Of a stretch of DNA of 8,702 bases, positions 1 to 5,529 are shown piece by piece (position 1 is the first letter of the stretch; every line of letters starts with the position of its first letter). The DNA is from Thermoplasmata archaeon (GTDB lineage Archaea; Thermoplasmatota; Thermoplasmata; UBA184), in assembly GCA_021827545.1 (NCBI GenBank), contig JAKAVH010000107.1:1-8702 (forward strand). Direction: 5' to 3'. Both the position numbers and the translations under genes were made by a program. Under the pieces are notes generated by a model. It ran no database searches. It was not told the DNA's origin and saw only the letters and a program-made list of their open reading frames with translations.

Positions 1-49
1 GACGCTGCTCGGCTTCGGGGACCGGCTTGATGAGGACGACGACCTCCAT
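1..49 (-). CDS. etfB: Electron transfer flavoprotein beta subunit, N-terminal fragment (runs off left edge)
   Basis: Only the first 16 codons lie in the window; they read MEVVVLIKPVPEAEQR. A short hydrophobic beta strand followed by K-P-V-P and acidic residues is the characteristic opening of ETF beta subunits, which start roughly M-K-x-hhhhhK-x-V-P. ETF is the FAD-containing heterodimer that takes electrons from acyl-CoA dehydrogenases. The gene begins 15 bases after the stop of the acyl-CoA dehydrogenase on the same strand and has a strong ribosome binding site that starts right after that stop codon, so the two are very probably co-transcribed. An alpha subunit gene would be expected further left, outside the window. 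The family call is inferred from 16 residues plus the neighbour, so it is good but not certain. Confidence 0.78.
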   Translation of the reverse strand, partial: MEVVVLIKPVPEAEQR

Positions 50-58
50 TGCGAGGCG

Positions 59-64
59 CCTCCC
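59..64 (-). promoter_or_regulatory. Shine-Dalgarno site of etfB
   Basis: On the minus strand GGGAGG directly follows the TGA stop of the acyl-CoA dehydrogenase and lies about nine bases before the etfB ATG. It supports translation of etfB as an internal operon gene and fixes its start. Confidence 0.65.
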
Positions 65-1213
65 TCAGGCGTACGTCGCCAGCAATTCCCGAGCGATCAC
101 CAGCCGTTGGATCTCGTTCGCGCCTTCGTAAATCTGGGTCAGCTTGGCATCGCGCAACAGCTTCTCCACGGGATACGACTTCATGTACCCGTACCCTCCG
201 AACGTCTGGATCGCCTCGTCGGCGACCTCCATCGCCGTGTCGGAGGCGAAGCACTTTGCGATCGACGATTCGAGCGTACCGCGGGCGCCCGCGTCGATTG
301 CCGCGGCGGCCTGCCAAGTAAGCAGGCGGGCCGCGCGCACGCGCTGGACCATGTTGGCGAGCTTGATCTGGATCGCCTGATGCTCGGCGATCGGGCGGCC
401 GAACGACCGACGCTGGAGGGCGTAGCGGGCGGCGTGGTCGAGGGCGGCCTGGGCGATGCCGGTCGCGAGGGCGCCGATCGGCGTGCGGGTCTGGTCGAGG
501 GTCCGCATCGCGAGAGCGAACCCTTCGCCCTCCGCACCGAGCCGATTTTCGGCGGGGACCCGAACCTGTTCGAATCGAATGGTGCTTGTCGAGCTCGCCC
601 GGTGCCCCATCTTCTCCTCATCCGGGCCGGGCGTGATGCCGGGCGTCGAGCGGGGCACCACGAACGCCGTGATGCCTCGATGCCGCTGGGACGGATCGAC
701 CGTGGCAAACACGGTATAGAGGCTGGCGTGAGGAGCGTTCGTGATGAAGCACTTCTCGCCGTCCAACAGATAATCGGAGCCGTCCCGTGTCGCCCGCGTG
801 CGCAGCGCTCCCGCATCGCTCCCGCCCGTCGGTTCGGTCAGGCAGAAGCTCGCGAGCTGGTACTTCGCGCAGAACGGTTTCAGAAACCGTTCGCGTTGCT
901 CTACCGTCCCCCCGAGGAGGATCGGCTCGAGGGCGAGACAGTTCGCGATGATCGACGTCGTCATCCCGGCGCAGGCGTACGCGAGCTCTTCGACGATCAA
1001 GCATTGGTCGAGGAGCGAAAGGCCGCTGCCGCCGTACTCCTGCGGGACGTTGAGGTTCACGAGGCCGGCGTCGAACGCCTTACGGTAGATCTCTTCGGGG
1101 AACCGACCTGTCCGGTCGCACTCGGCGGCTTGGGGCGCCATCACGGTCCGGGCAAATTTCCGGGCGAGGTCGACAAGGCTGACCTGTTCGGGGGAGAGGG
1201 AAAAATCCGGCAT
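65..1213 (-). CDS. Acyl-CoA dehydrogenase
   Basis: This is a full-length flavoenzyme of 382 residues, the usual size for the family. It oxidises acyl-CoA thioesters to 2-enoyl-CoA and passes electrons to ETF in the cytoplasm. The three parts of the fold are visible: an N-terminal helical domain (about 1-115), a middle beta domain with the FAD/substrate motif [11 protein letters not shown] (125-135) and FITNA (156-160), and a C-terminal helical domain with [13 protein letters not shown] (267-279) and the closing [10 protein letters not shown] (361-370). E363 in that last motif aligns with the catalytic base of medium- and short-chain enzymes. Chain-length preference cannot be read from the sequence; short-chain or branched-chain acyl-CoA is plausible. 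The etfB gene follows immediately, which fits a beta-oxidation or amino-acid degradation electron-transfer unit. The ATG has no Shine-Dalgarno sequence but lies about 30 bases from a TATA-like element, which suggests a very short leader. Confidence 0.95.
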   Translation of the reverse strand: MPDFSLSPEQVSLVDLARKFARTVMAPQAAECDRTGRFPEEIYRKAFDAGLVNLNVPQEYGGSGLSLLDQCLIVEELAYACAGMTTSIIANCLALEPILLGGTVEQRERFLKPFCAKYQLASFCLTEPTGGSDAGALRTRATRDGSDYLLDGEKCFITNAPHASLYTVFATVDPSQRHRGITAFVVPRSTPGITPGPDEEKMGHRASSTSTIRFEQVRVPAENRLGAEGEGFALAMRTLDQTRTPIGALATGIAQAALDHAARYALQRRSFGRPIAEHQAIQIKLANMVQRVRAARLLTWQAAAAIDAGARGTLESSIAKCFASDTAMEVADEAIQTFGGYGYMKSYPVEKLLRDAKLTQIYEGANEIQRLVIARELLATYA

Positions 1214-1242
1214 GGGCCCGGTCGGCCGCTCACCGAAACGCG

Positions 1243-1250
1243 CTATATGA
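1243..1250. promoter_or_regulatory. TATA-like element in the acyl-CoA dehydrogenase / larB divergent gap
   Basis: The sequence CTATATGA is the only A/T-rich stretch in the roughly 56-bp gap between two divergent genes. Its centre (about 1246) is 33 bp from the dehydrogenase ATG and about 24 bp from the larB GTG at 1270. Either distance is compatible with an archaeal TATA box and a leaderless or nearly leaderless start. Archaeal TATA boxes are close to symmetric, so one element could in principle serve both directions; the sequence does not decide this. Confidence 0.45.
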
Positions 1251-1269
1251 TGGCTTGGGTGTTCCGGCC

Positions 1270-2019
1270 GTGGCCCGCCGATCCGCGCTCGTCCGCCGTC
1301 CCGTGCCCGCTCGGCATCGGTCCCGGGTCGTCCGAGTCGGCTCGGTGGCCCGATTCGATTGGGATCGGGGCCGGCGGATCGGTGCGCCCGAAGTGATCCT
1401 CGGCGAAGGCAAGCGGGCCGACGACCTCGTAGCGATCCTCTGGCGGCTCGCTCATGAGAATCGAGGGGCGCTCGTCTCTCGTATCACTGAGCGGCAGCGG
1501 CGCCGCCTCGAACCCGAGATCCGCCGCGGGCTTCCGCTCCGCTTCCTGGCCGGGGGCCGGGTGGCGCGGCTCGCCGGACCGCTCGGGGTGCCCCCAAAGA
1601 CGGGGACCGTGGCCGTGGTCGCGGCGGGCACGAGCGACGTGCCGGTGGCGGAAGAGGCCGTTGCGATTCTGCGCGAGCTCGGCGTGACAGTGGTGACGGC
1701 GTACGACGTCGGGGTCGCGGGGCTCCACCGGTTGATGGCGGCCGTCCGCCGGCTGTCGCGCGCCCGCCCCCGGGCCTACCTCGTCTTCGCCGGAAGGGAA
1801 GGCGCCCTTCCGACGGTGACCGCCGGGCTGGTGGGTGCCCCGGTCCTCGGCATCCCCACGTCGGTCGGCTACGGACGAGGCGCACGCGGCCGGGCCGCCC
1901 TCAACGCGATGCTCCAATCGTGCGCGCCGCTCGCCGTCTTCAATATCGATGCAGCGACCCCCGCCGCCCTCTTTGCCGCGCAGTGGCTATCGTTCCCCGG
2001 GCCGAGGGCCCGGGCGTGA
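1270..2019 (+). CDS. larB: LarB, pyridinium-3,5-biscarboxylic acid mononucleotide synthase
   Basis: LarB carboxylates and hydrolyses nicotinic acid adenine dinucleotide, the first step of the nickel-pincer nucleotide cofactor pathway known for lactate racemase. From the GTG at 1270 the protein has 249 residues. It shows [20 protein letters not shown] (29-48, the family's F-P-E-V-h-x-G-x-G-K region). A PurE-like Rossmann domain follows with [14 protein letters not shown] (about 117-130), [11 protein letters not shown] (145-155), [10 protein letters not shown] (174-183) and PTSVGYG (196-202). C218 in the QSC motif matches the cysteine reported to form the covalent pyridine intermediate in characterised LarB, and FNID follows it. 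The N-terminal helical segment seen in Lactobacillus LarB seems to be missing or replaced by Arg-rich sequence. The start is uncertain: TTG 1255, GTG 1303 and GTG 1345 are alternatives, and none has a Shine-Dalgarno site. No larA, larC or larE is in the window. Confidence 0.9.
   Translation: MARRSALVRRPVPARHRSRVVRVGSVARFDWDRGRRIGAPEVILGEGKRADDLVAILWRLAHENRGALVSRITERQRRRLEPEIRRGLPLRFLAGGRVARLAGPLGVPPKTGTVAVVAAGTSDVPVAEEAVAILRELGVTVVTAYDVGVAGLHRLMAAVRRLSRARPRAYLVFAGREGALPTVTAGLVGAPVLGIPTSVGYGRGARGRAALNAMLQSCAPLAVFNIDAATPAALFAAQWLSFPGPRARA
1996..2014. repeat. GC-rich inverted repeat at the 3' end of larB
   Basis: CCCGGGCC and GGCCCGGG form perfect 8-bp arms around a GAG loop, just before the larB stop at 2017-2019. 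No T-tract follows, so it is not a classical terminator. It sits at a convergent gene junction and could stabilise the larB mRNA end or slow polymerase. In DNA this GC-rich it could also be codon-driven chance. Confidence 0.35.
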
Positions 2020-2051
2020 GACCCGTCCCATTCGGCCATTCCTCTCCCTCG

Positions 2052-2495
2052 CTACGGCGAGATCGTCGTCGATCGACGGCGTTGGATCTCCTCGGCCCAC
2101 AATAACCAGCCCCCGCCGAGCACCAGCGCACCGAGCAGCACGTCGAACGGGTCGTAGATGTCGCCGACGACCTTCACGACTCCGCTCGCCATCGCCACCA
2201 AGCCCAGCGCGATCGTGGCGGCCCGGGCGGACCGAGGGAACGGCCGTCCCGCCGCCCGCCAGGCGAACAACGCGGCGAGGAGAAGCCCCACGGCCGCCAA
2301 CTCGAGGTCGCCCGGGTCCGTGAAGTCCGTGTACGCCTTCACCGCTGCCAGGGCGCCCACCGCCGCGGCGAACCCGGCGAACCGGTCGCTCGCCTTCGGA
2401 AACGAAAGGCCGATCACGAGGAGGATCGGAACGACCGCGGCCGCCACCCCGGTGAGCAAGGGCGTGATCCCCGGGGAGAGGTTGAAGCCGGACAC
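2052..2495 (-). CDS. Small integral membrane protein of unknown function
   Basis: I do not recognise a named family. From the GTG at 2495 the protein has 147 residues and about five hydrophobic segments: roughly 10-31, 38-55, 63-81, 90-111 and 117-134. Short polar loops include DFTDPGD (57-63) and GDIYDPFD (111-118), and a basic tail EEIQRRR (135-141) follows the last helix. The acidic loop residues are the only conspicuous polar positions near membrane boundaries. The open frame continues upstream without a stop, but that extension lies antisense to the coiled-coil gene and reads as low-complexity shadow. GTG 2495 is the only plausible start in the intergenic region. It has no Shine-Dalgarno site and lies about 37 bp from a palindromic AT-containing element shared with the divergent coiled-coil gene. 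The 3' end converges on larB with a gap of 32 bp. Confidence 0.72.
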   Translation of the reverse strand: MSGFNLSPGITPLLTGVAAAVVPILLVIGLSFPKASDRFAGFAAAVGALAAVKAYTDFTDPGDLELAAVGLLLAALFAWRAAGRPFPRSARAATIALGLVAMASGVVKVVGDIYDPFDVLLGALVLGGGWLLWAEEIQRRRSTTISP

Positions 2496-2526
2496 GGTCG
2501 GTGCCCCAAGGTCGGGAGAGCCGGTC

Positions 2527-2536
2527 CTACATGTAG
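2527..2536. promoter_or_regulatory. Perfect 10-bp palindrome CTACATGTAG in a divergent intergenic region
   Basis: This is the only A/T-rich patch in the 75-bp gap between the membrane-protein gene (start 2495) and the coiled-coil gene (start 2571). It lies about 35-40 bp from each start codon, where an archaeal TATA box would sit for short-leader transcripts. CTAG follows immediately. It may be a degenerate TATA element used in both directions, a dimeric repressor site overlapping the promoters, or chance. Confidence 0.4.
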
Positions 2537-2570
2537 CTAGGCGTCCGATCGGTCCGGTCGAAGGGGTTTT

Positions 2571-3506
2571 GTGAAGCCGGCGTTCGGTTCGAACGTGTCG
2601 CGCCGGGACGTTCTCTCCGAGAGCGACGAAGCGGCGCAACGCGAATCTCGCGAGCGGTTGCATCGGCTCGACATCGAGATCCGCCGGCTGCGCGAGCGCC
2701 AAGCCGCGCTCGCCGAGCGGATGCGAGCGACCGGGGAAGAGCAGCGACGCCGGCTCAACGAGCGGGACGGTCCCGCCCAAGCGGCGGAGCAGGCGCACGG
2801 CCGCCACCGAGAGCTCGTCGCGCGTCTGGCCGAGCTTCGCGAGCAACGGCAAGCCGCCCGGCAGCGACTGGAAGGCGCGGTCGCCCATCTTCGGGAGGTG
2901 CGAGCGAGCCACCGCGGGCTGGCACGGGAGAATCCCGAGAAGATCCGGGCGGAGATTCAAATGCTCGAGACCCGCCAGCAGACGCAGGCGCTCTCGCTCA
3001 AGGAAGAGAACGAGCTGTTGGACCGTCTCCGGGAACGGCTCAAAGCCCTCGCGGTGGCCGAGGCGGGCCAGGCGGAACGGGCGGCCGCGACTGCCCGGGA
3101 ACAGGCCGCCGTGCGGGAGGTCGAGGCCGCCCGCGAGGAGCTCGAGCGGATCGACGGGGAGTTGGCCCGGGCTCGTGCCGATCGCGACGCCGCGATGGCG
3201 GAGGTCCGCGCCCGGCTCCAAGCCGCGGGGGCCGCGATCGGCGCGCTCCGCGAGCTGGCGGCCGAGCGTCGAGCGATCTACCTCGAGCTCAAGCGGCTGG
3301 ACGGGGAGGTGCGCCGCTGCGAAGCCGAGGCCCGTCGTCTCCTCGCGCTGGAGCGGGCGCGCCGGGCCGAGGCGCGCGCGCTGATTCGCAGCTACTCCCC
3401 GGCGGCCCGCCGGGCGGCGGAGCGATCGGCCGCGGAGGCGGAGGCCGATGCGCGCCTCGAGGCGCTGCTGCGGGCGGGGAAAGTGACCCTCGGCGGAGGG
3501 GCCTGA
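2571..3506 (+). CDS. Archaeal coiled-coil protein, COG1340-like
   Basis: The 311-residue protein is almost entirely charged helix (Arg, Glu and Ala rich), with long heptad-like stretches from about 20 to 270 and no membrane segment or signal peptide. The central part NPEKIRAEIQMLETRQQTQA (121-140), continuing LSLKEENELLDRL, matches the hallmark of the uncharacterised archaeal coiled-coil family COG1340: an I-x3-LE-x3-QT-x2-LS-x3-E-x2-L pattern. The length also fits, and the tail LLRAGKVTLGGG resembles the short K-x-G-K-x-T ending of that family. The biochemical function is unknown to me; a scaffold or chromosome-associated structural role would be a guess. GTG 2571 is preceded by AAGGGG four bases upstream, a weak ribosome binding site; GTG 2595 is an alternative start. 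It diverges from the small membrane protein and converges on the FKBP gene. Confidence 0.82.
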   Translation: MKPAFGSNVSRRDVLSESDEAAQRESRERLHRLDIEIRRLRERQAALAERMRATGEEQRRRLNERDGPAQAAEQAHGRHRELVARLAELREQRQAARQRLEGAVAHLREVRASHRGLARENPEKIRAEIQMLETRQQTQALSLKEENELLDRLRERLKALAVAEAGQAERAAATAREQAAVREVEAAREELERIDGELARARADRDAAMAEVRARLQAAGAAIGALRELAAERRAIYLELKRLDGEVRRCEAEARRLLALERARRAEARALIRSYSPAARRAAERSAAEAEADARLEALLRAGKVTLGGGA

Positions 3507-3533
3507 TCGCCAGCGTGGGCCGGGTCCGATCGT

Positions 3534-3547
3534 CCCGCGTCAGCGGG
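3534..3547. repeat. Short stem-loop in the convergent gap between the coiled-coil and FKBP genes
   Basis: CCCGC and GCGGG form a 5-bp stem with a GTCA loop that overlaps the FKBP stop codon (3540-3542). It lies in the 33-bp gap between two convergent genes and could take part in termination from either side. There is no U-tract, so support is weak. Confidence 0.2.
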
Positions 3548-4484
3548 GAGGATAGATGTCGAGGACCGTCAGCGTAAACAGAAGGTTTGCCCCGACCGTC
3601 TCCGGATTGTAATTTTCCGTGAACGTTCCCTGCGTCGGATCGACCGACGAAACGATGAACTGGGATTGGCCGCAGACTTTCGCGCCGCCTCCGAGCGTTC
3701 CTCGGACGAGTCCCGCGTCGCTGGTGGTCAGATCGTTGTGAAGGACGATCTGGTTCGACGCGGGAGCGATCGCCGTCACGGTCACTGGCCAGCCGTTCGG
3801 GGAGGCCGTCCAACCGACGGTCGGCAGGTTCACCAGGCTCACGAACGTGCCCGTGGCCGTCGCGTTGACGCTCAGCACCACGACCGGCCAGCCGTACGTC
3901 GGTTGGCTGAACGTCGTGCCGGCGGCCGCCGTCACGTTTGGGTACGCCGCCGTGAATTCGGCGAGCGTGAGGTTCTCCTGGTACGGCACGGTGTAGGTGA
4001 GCGATCGGGTCACGAGGCAGGCGGGATTGAGCGGGCCGTACCCCAGATTGACCGGCACGTAGACTTCGGTCGTCTTGTTGCCCGGCAGTCCGATCAGTCC
4101 CTGCCAGAACCCCGCGATCGCCGACGTGAACGTCAGGTTGCCCACGACGTATCCGCCCGCCGGCGTGGTGGGGCCGACGTGCACGGCGAAGGGGGTGTAG
4201 GCGCTGCGGTTCCCGCGGAACGTAAATTCCAGGGATTTGGGGTACGTCGCGTTGTTCGTCGCCACCGAGTAGATCGACGTGTCGAAGACGCGGCCGGCCT
4301 GAGGGCCGTCCGGGAACGAGCCGATGTAGTTCACCGTCACGTTGTCGCCTTCCGCGACGGTCAGGATCGTGCCCGCGGTCGCCGGGCGATGGGTGAGGTA
4401 GACGTATCCCGCGGCGCCGCCCGCCCCCGCGACCACGAGGACGATCAACAGGATGAGGGTGAGCGGCTTGTATCCTTGCGCCAT
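3540..4484 (-). CDS. Membrane-anchored extracytoplasmic FKBP-type peptidyl-prolyl cis-trans isomerase
   Basis: A single hydrophobic N-terminal helix (about 8-30) after MAQGYKP anchors the protein with its body outside the cell. The FKBP core starts with GDNVTVNYIGSF and RVFDTS (46-70) and continues with GFWQGLIGLPGNKTTEVYVP and LGYG (125-150), matching the family's G-x4-L-x-G-h-x-x-G-x-K pattern and GYG turn. The end GANLLFTLTVLDI (298-310) looks like the final FKBP strand. About 145 residues sit between, far more than a minimal FKBP, as in archaeal long FKBPs with inserted or extra chaperone domains. Eight N-x-S/T sequons (N48, N78, N92, N116, N136, N171, N183, N207) fit a glycosylated surface protein. 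Likely role: folding of secreted proteins. The ATG has no Shine-Dalgarno site; a TATA box lies about 105 bp upstream, with a 16-codon ORF between. Confidence 0.85.
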   Translation of the reverse strand: MAQGYKPLTLILLIVLVVAGAGGAAGYVYLTHRPATAGTILTVAEGDNVTVNYIGSFPDGPQAGRVFDTSIYSVATNNATYPKSLEFTFRGNRSAYTPFAVHVGPTTPAGGYVVGNLTFTSAIAGFWQGLIGLPGNKTTEVYVPVNLGYGPLNPACLVTRSLTYTVPYQENLTLAEFTAAYPNVTAAAGTTFSQPTYGWPVVVLSVNATATGTFVSLVNLPTVGWTASPNGWPVTVTAIAPASNQIVLHNDLTTSDAGLVRGTLGGGAKVCGQSQFIVSSVDPTQGTFTENYNPETVGANLLFTLTVLDIYPPR

Positions 4485-4508
4485 CGTCGACTCGAAAGGG
4501 GGTGGGGG

Positions 4509-4559
4509 TCAGCTCGTCGTTCGTCTCGTCACGGAGTCGGAGAGACAGGTGTTCTTCAT
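4509..4559 (-). CDS. Possible 16-codon leader ORF upstream of the FKBP gene
   Basis: An ATG at 4557-4559 opens a 16-residue frame, MKNTCLSDSVTRRTTS, that ends with TGA at 4509-4511. It lies 24 bp before the FKBP ATG and in the same reading frame. The TATA box at 4586-4592 is centred about 30 bp upstream of this ATG, so the predicted transcript would begin only a few bases before it. The leader ORF, not FKBP, would then be the leaderless start. FKBP itself lacks a Shine-Dalgarno site, so its translation might depend on reinitiation. Alternatives are that transcription starts further downstream or that the ATG is coincidental. At 16 codons no coding statistics are possible. Confidence 0.3.
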   Translation of the reverse strand: MKNTCLSDSVTRRTTS

Positions 4560-4585
4560 TCCCCCGCCCGGCAGCTTTGGACAGC

Positions 4586-4592
4586 TATAAAT
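4586..4592 (-). promoter_or_regulatory. TATA box of the FKBP transcription unit
   Basis: On the minus strand ATTTATA, inside GAGATTTATAGC, is the best match in the window to the archaeal TTTATA-type TATA box. Purine-rich CCGGAG lies just upstream where a BRE would be. It is 41 bp beyond the stop of the RPA-associated gene, so FKBP probably has its own promoter. A start site near 4562 is predicted, which gives either a 5' leader of about 78 bases for FKBP or a near-leaderless upstream ORF. Confidence 0.6.
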
Positions 4593-4625
4593 CTCCGGCT
4601 AGGGGCCCAAGGACGGGTCGGACGG

Positions 4626-4641
4626 CGGCCGGTTACGGCCG
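4626..4641. repeat. Stem-loop spanning the stop codon of the RPA-associated gene
   Basis: Two copies of CGGCCG flank GTTA, giving a perfect 6-bp stem with a 4-base loop; the loop contains most of the TAA stop codon (4633-4635). It could mark the end of the rpa operon transcript. No U-tract follows, so a terminator role is only a possibility. Confidence 0.22.
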
Positions 4642-5529
4642 GCGAAACTTGCCGACCAGTGGTTCCTCGACGCTGCCGGCCCCTTCGAGCCGCTCGAGCA
4701 GCGATTCGGCTCGAGCCGCCGGAATACCGCGCTCGGCGAGCCGAGCGAACAGCTCCTTCGCATCGGCGTACCCGTCGACGCTCCCCTCGGCGATCTCGTC
4801 GAGGATCGCGAGGACCAATCCTTCGGTCGCGGGATCGGGACCGTGTCGATCCAGGTCGGGGGAGCGAGCGACGCGGTCCCGCAGGGCCGGCGGCGGATTC
4901 GCGGCCGCCACCGATCCCTCTCGCCCCGGCCGAGCGACCGCCTCGAGAACGGCCCGGAGCGACCGGCGGTACGCCTCCCGATCGACGTTCGGGTATCGGG
5001 CGAGGATCGCGCGGGCCGCGGTGAGTTCCGGTGCCGAGCCGGCCTCGCCCGCCGATCCCGAATTCTCGAGCTCGCGCAATCGGTCGAGCCGGTCGAGCGT
5101 CTGCTCGGCGGTCTCGATCAAGTGGAGGTGATACCGGGCCGGGTCGATGGGGCGCAGGCCCTCCGCCCGCACGGAAACGTACCCGACGCCGTCCCGGCCC
5201 CGGTAGAGATGGGTCCGGCCGACCACGAGGGCCAGAGTTCCGGTCGAGATCGCTCGCAGCTGCGCGAGCGCACGCGGTTGGTAGACGCCCGCGGTGACGG
5301 TAATCGTGCCGGTCGGGTCGGTCAGGCGGCTTCGCAGCCACGGCGCGTTTCCGTCCTCGCCGGAGGTCTCCGCCGGCGTGAGCTCGCCGGCGACGAGGAC
5401 CCGGCTCATCCGGCTCCCATACGGGCTGAGCAAGTAGGCCGCGACGCGATCACCGGGGGGTCGGTCTTCTTCCAAACTCGCGAGCAACTCGGCCGCGAAA
5501 ACCCGGTACGCGACTTCACGCGGCGGCAT
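4633..5529 (-). CDS. RPA-associated protein (RPAP, COG3390-like OB-fold protein)
   Basis: The 298-residue protein begins PPREVAYRVFAAE, the typical opening of archaeal RPA-associated proteins. A predicted OB-fold region covers about 35-125: YGSRMSRVLVAGELTPAE, then LTDPTGTITVTAGVYQP (69-85) and ALVVGRTHLYRG (100-111). HLIETAEQTLDRL (136-148) is another family marker. A Pro/Gly-rich linker follows, then a helical C-terminal segment (about 235-298) ending LVGKFRRP, which resembles a winged-helix domain. In haloarchaea such proteins are encoded with, and bind, a cognate RPA in single-stranded DNA metabolism and repair; the role here is by homology. The start is fixed by a strong Shine-Dalgarno site (GGGAGGT, six bases upstream). 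The gene overlaps the end of rpa by 14 bp, which implies translational coupling. The longer open frame to 5631 is antisense-like overlap and is rejected. Confidence 0.88.
   Translation of the reverse strand: MPPREVAYRVFAAELLASLEEDRPPGDRVAAYLLSPYGSRMSRVLVAGELTPAETSGEDGNAPWLRSRLTDPTGTITVTAGVYQPRALAQLRAISTGTLALVVGRTHLYRGRDGVGYVSVRAEGLRPIDPARYHLHLIETAEQTLDRLDRLRELENSGSAGEAGSAPELTAARAILARYPNVDREAYRRSLRAVLEAVARPGREGSVAAANPPPALRDRVARSPDLDRHGPDPATEGLVLAILDEIAEGSVDGYADAKELFARLAERGIPAARAESLLERLEGAGSVEEPLVGKFRRP

Noticed and set aside
107..1396. Long plus-strand open frame of 429 codons opposite the acyl-CoA dehydrogenase
   Set aside because: It is fully antisense to a gene with complete family motifs, has low-complexity Arg/Gly/Ala composition and matches no family; long antisense frames are expected at this GC content.
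2496..3221. N-terminal extension of the membrane-protein frame to 389 residues
   Set aside because: This part is antisense to the COG1340-type coiled-coil gene and lacks hydrophobic or family features; the GTG at 2495 lies in the intergenic gap and gives a compact membrane protein.
3666..5024. Plus-strand open frame of 452 codons across FKBP, its promoter and the RPA-associated gene
   Set aside because: It crosses a promoter and two well-supported minus-strand genes and has Arg-rich shadow composition without motifs.
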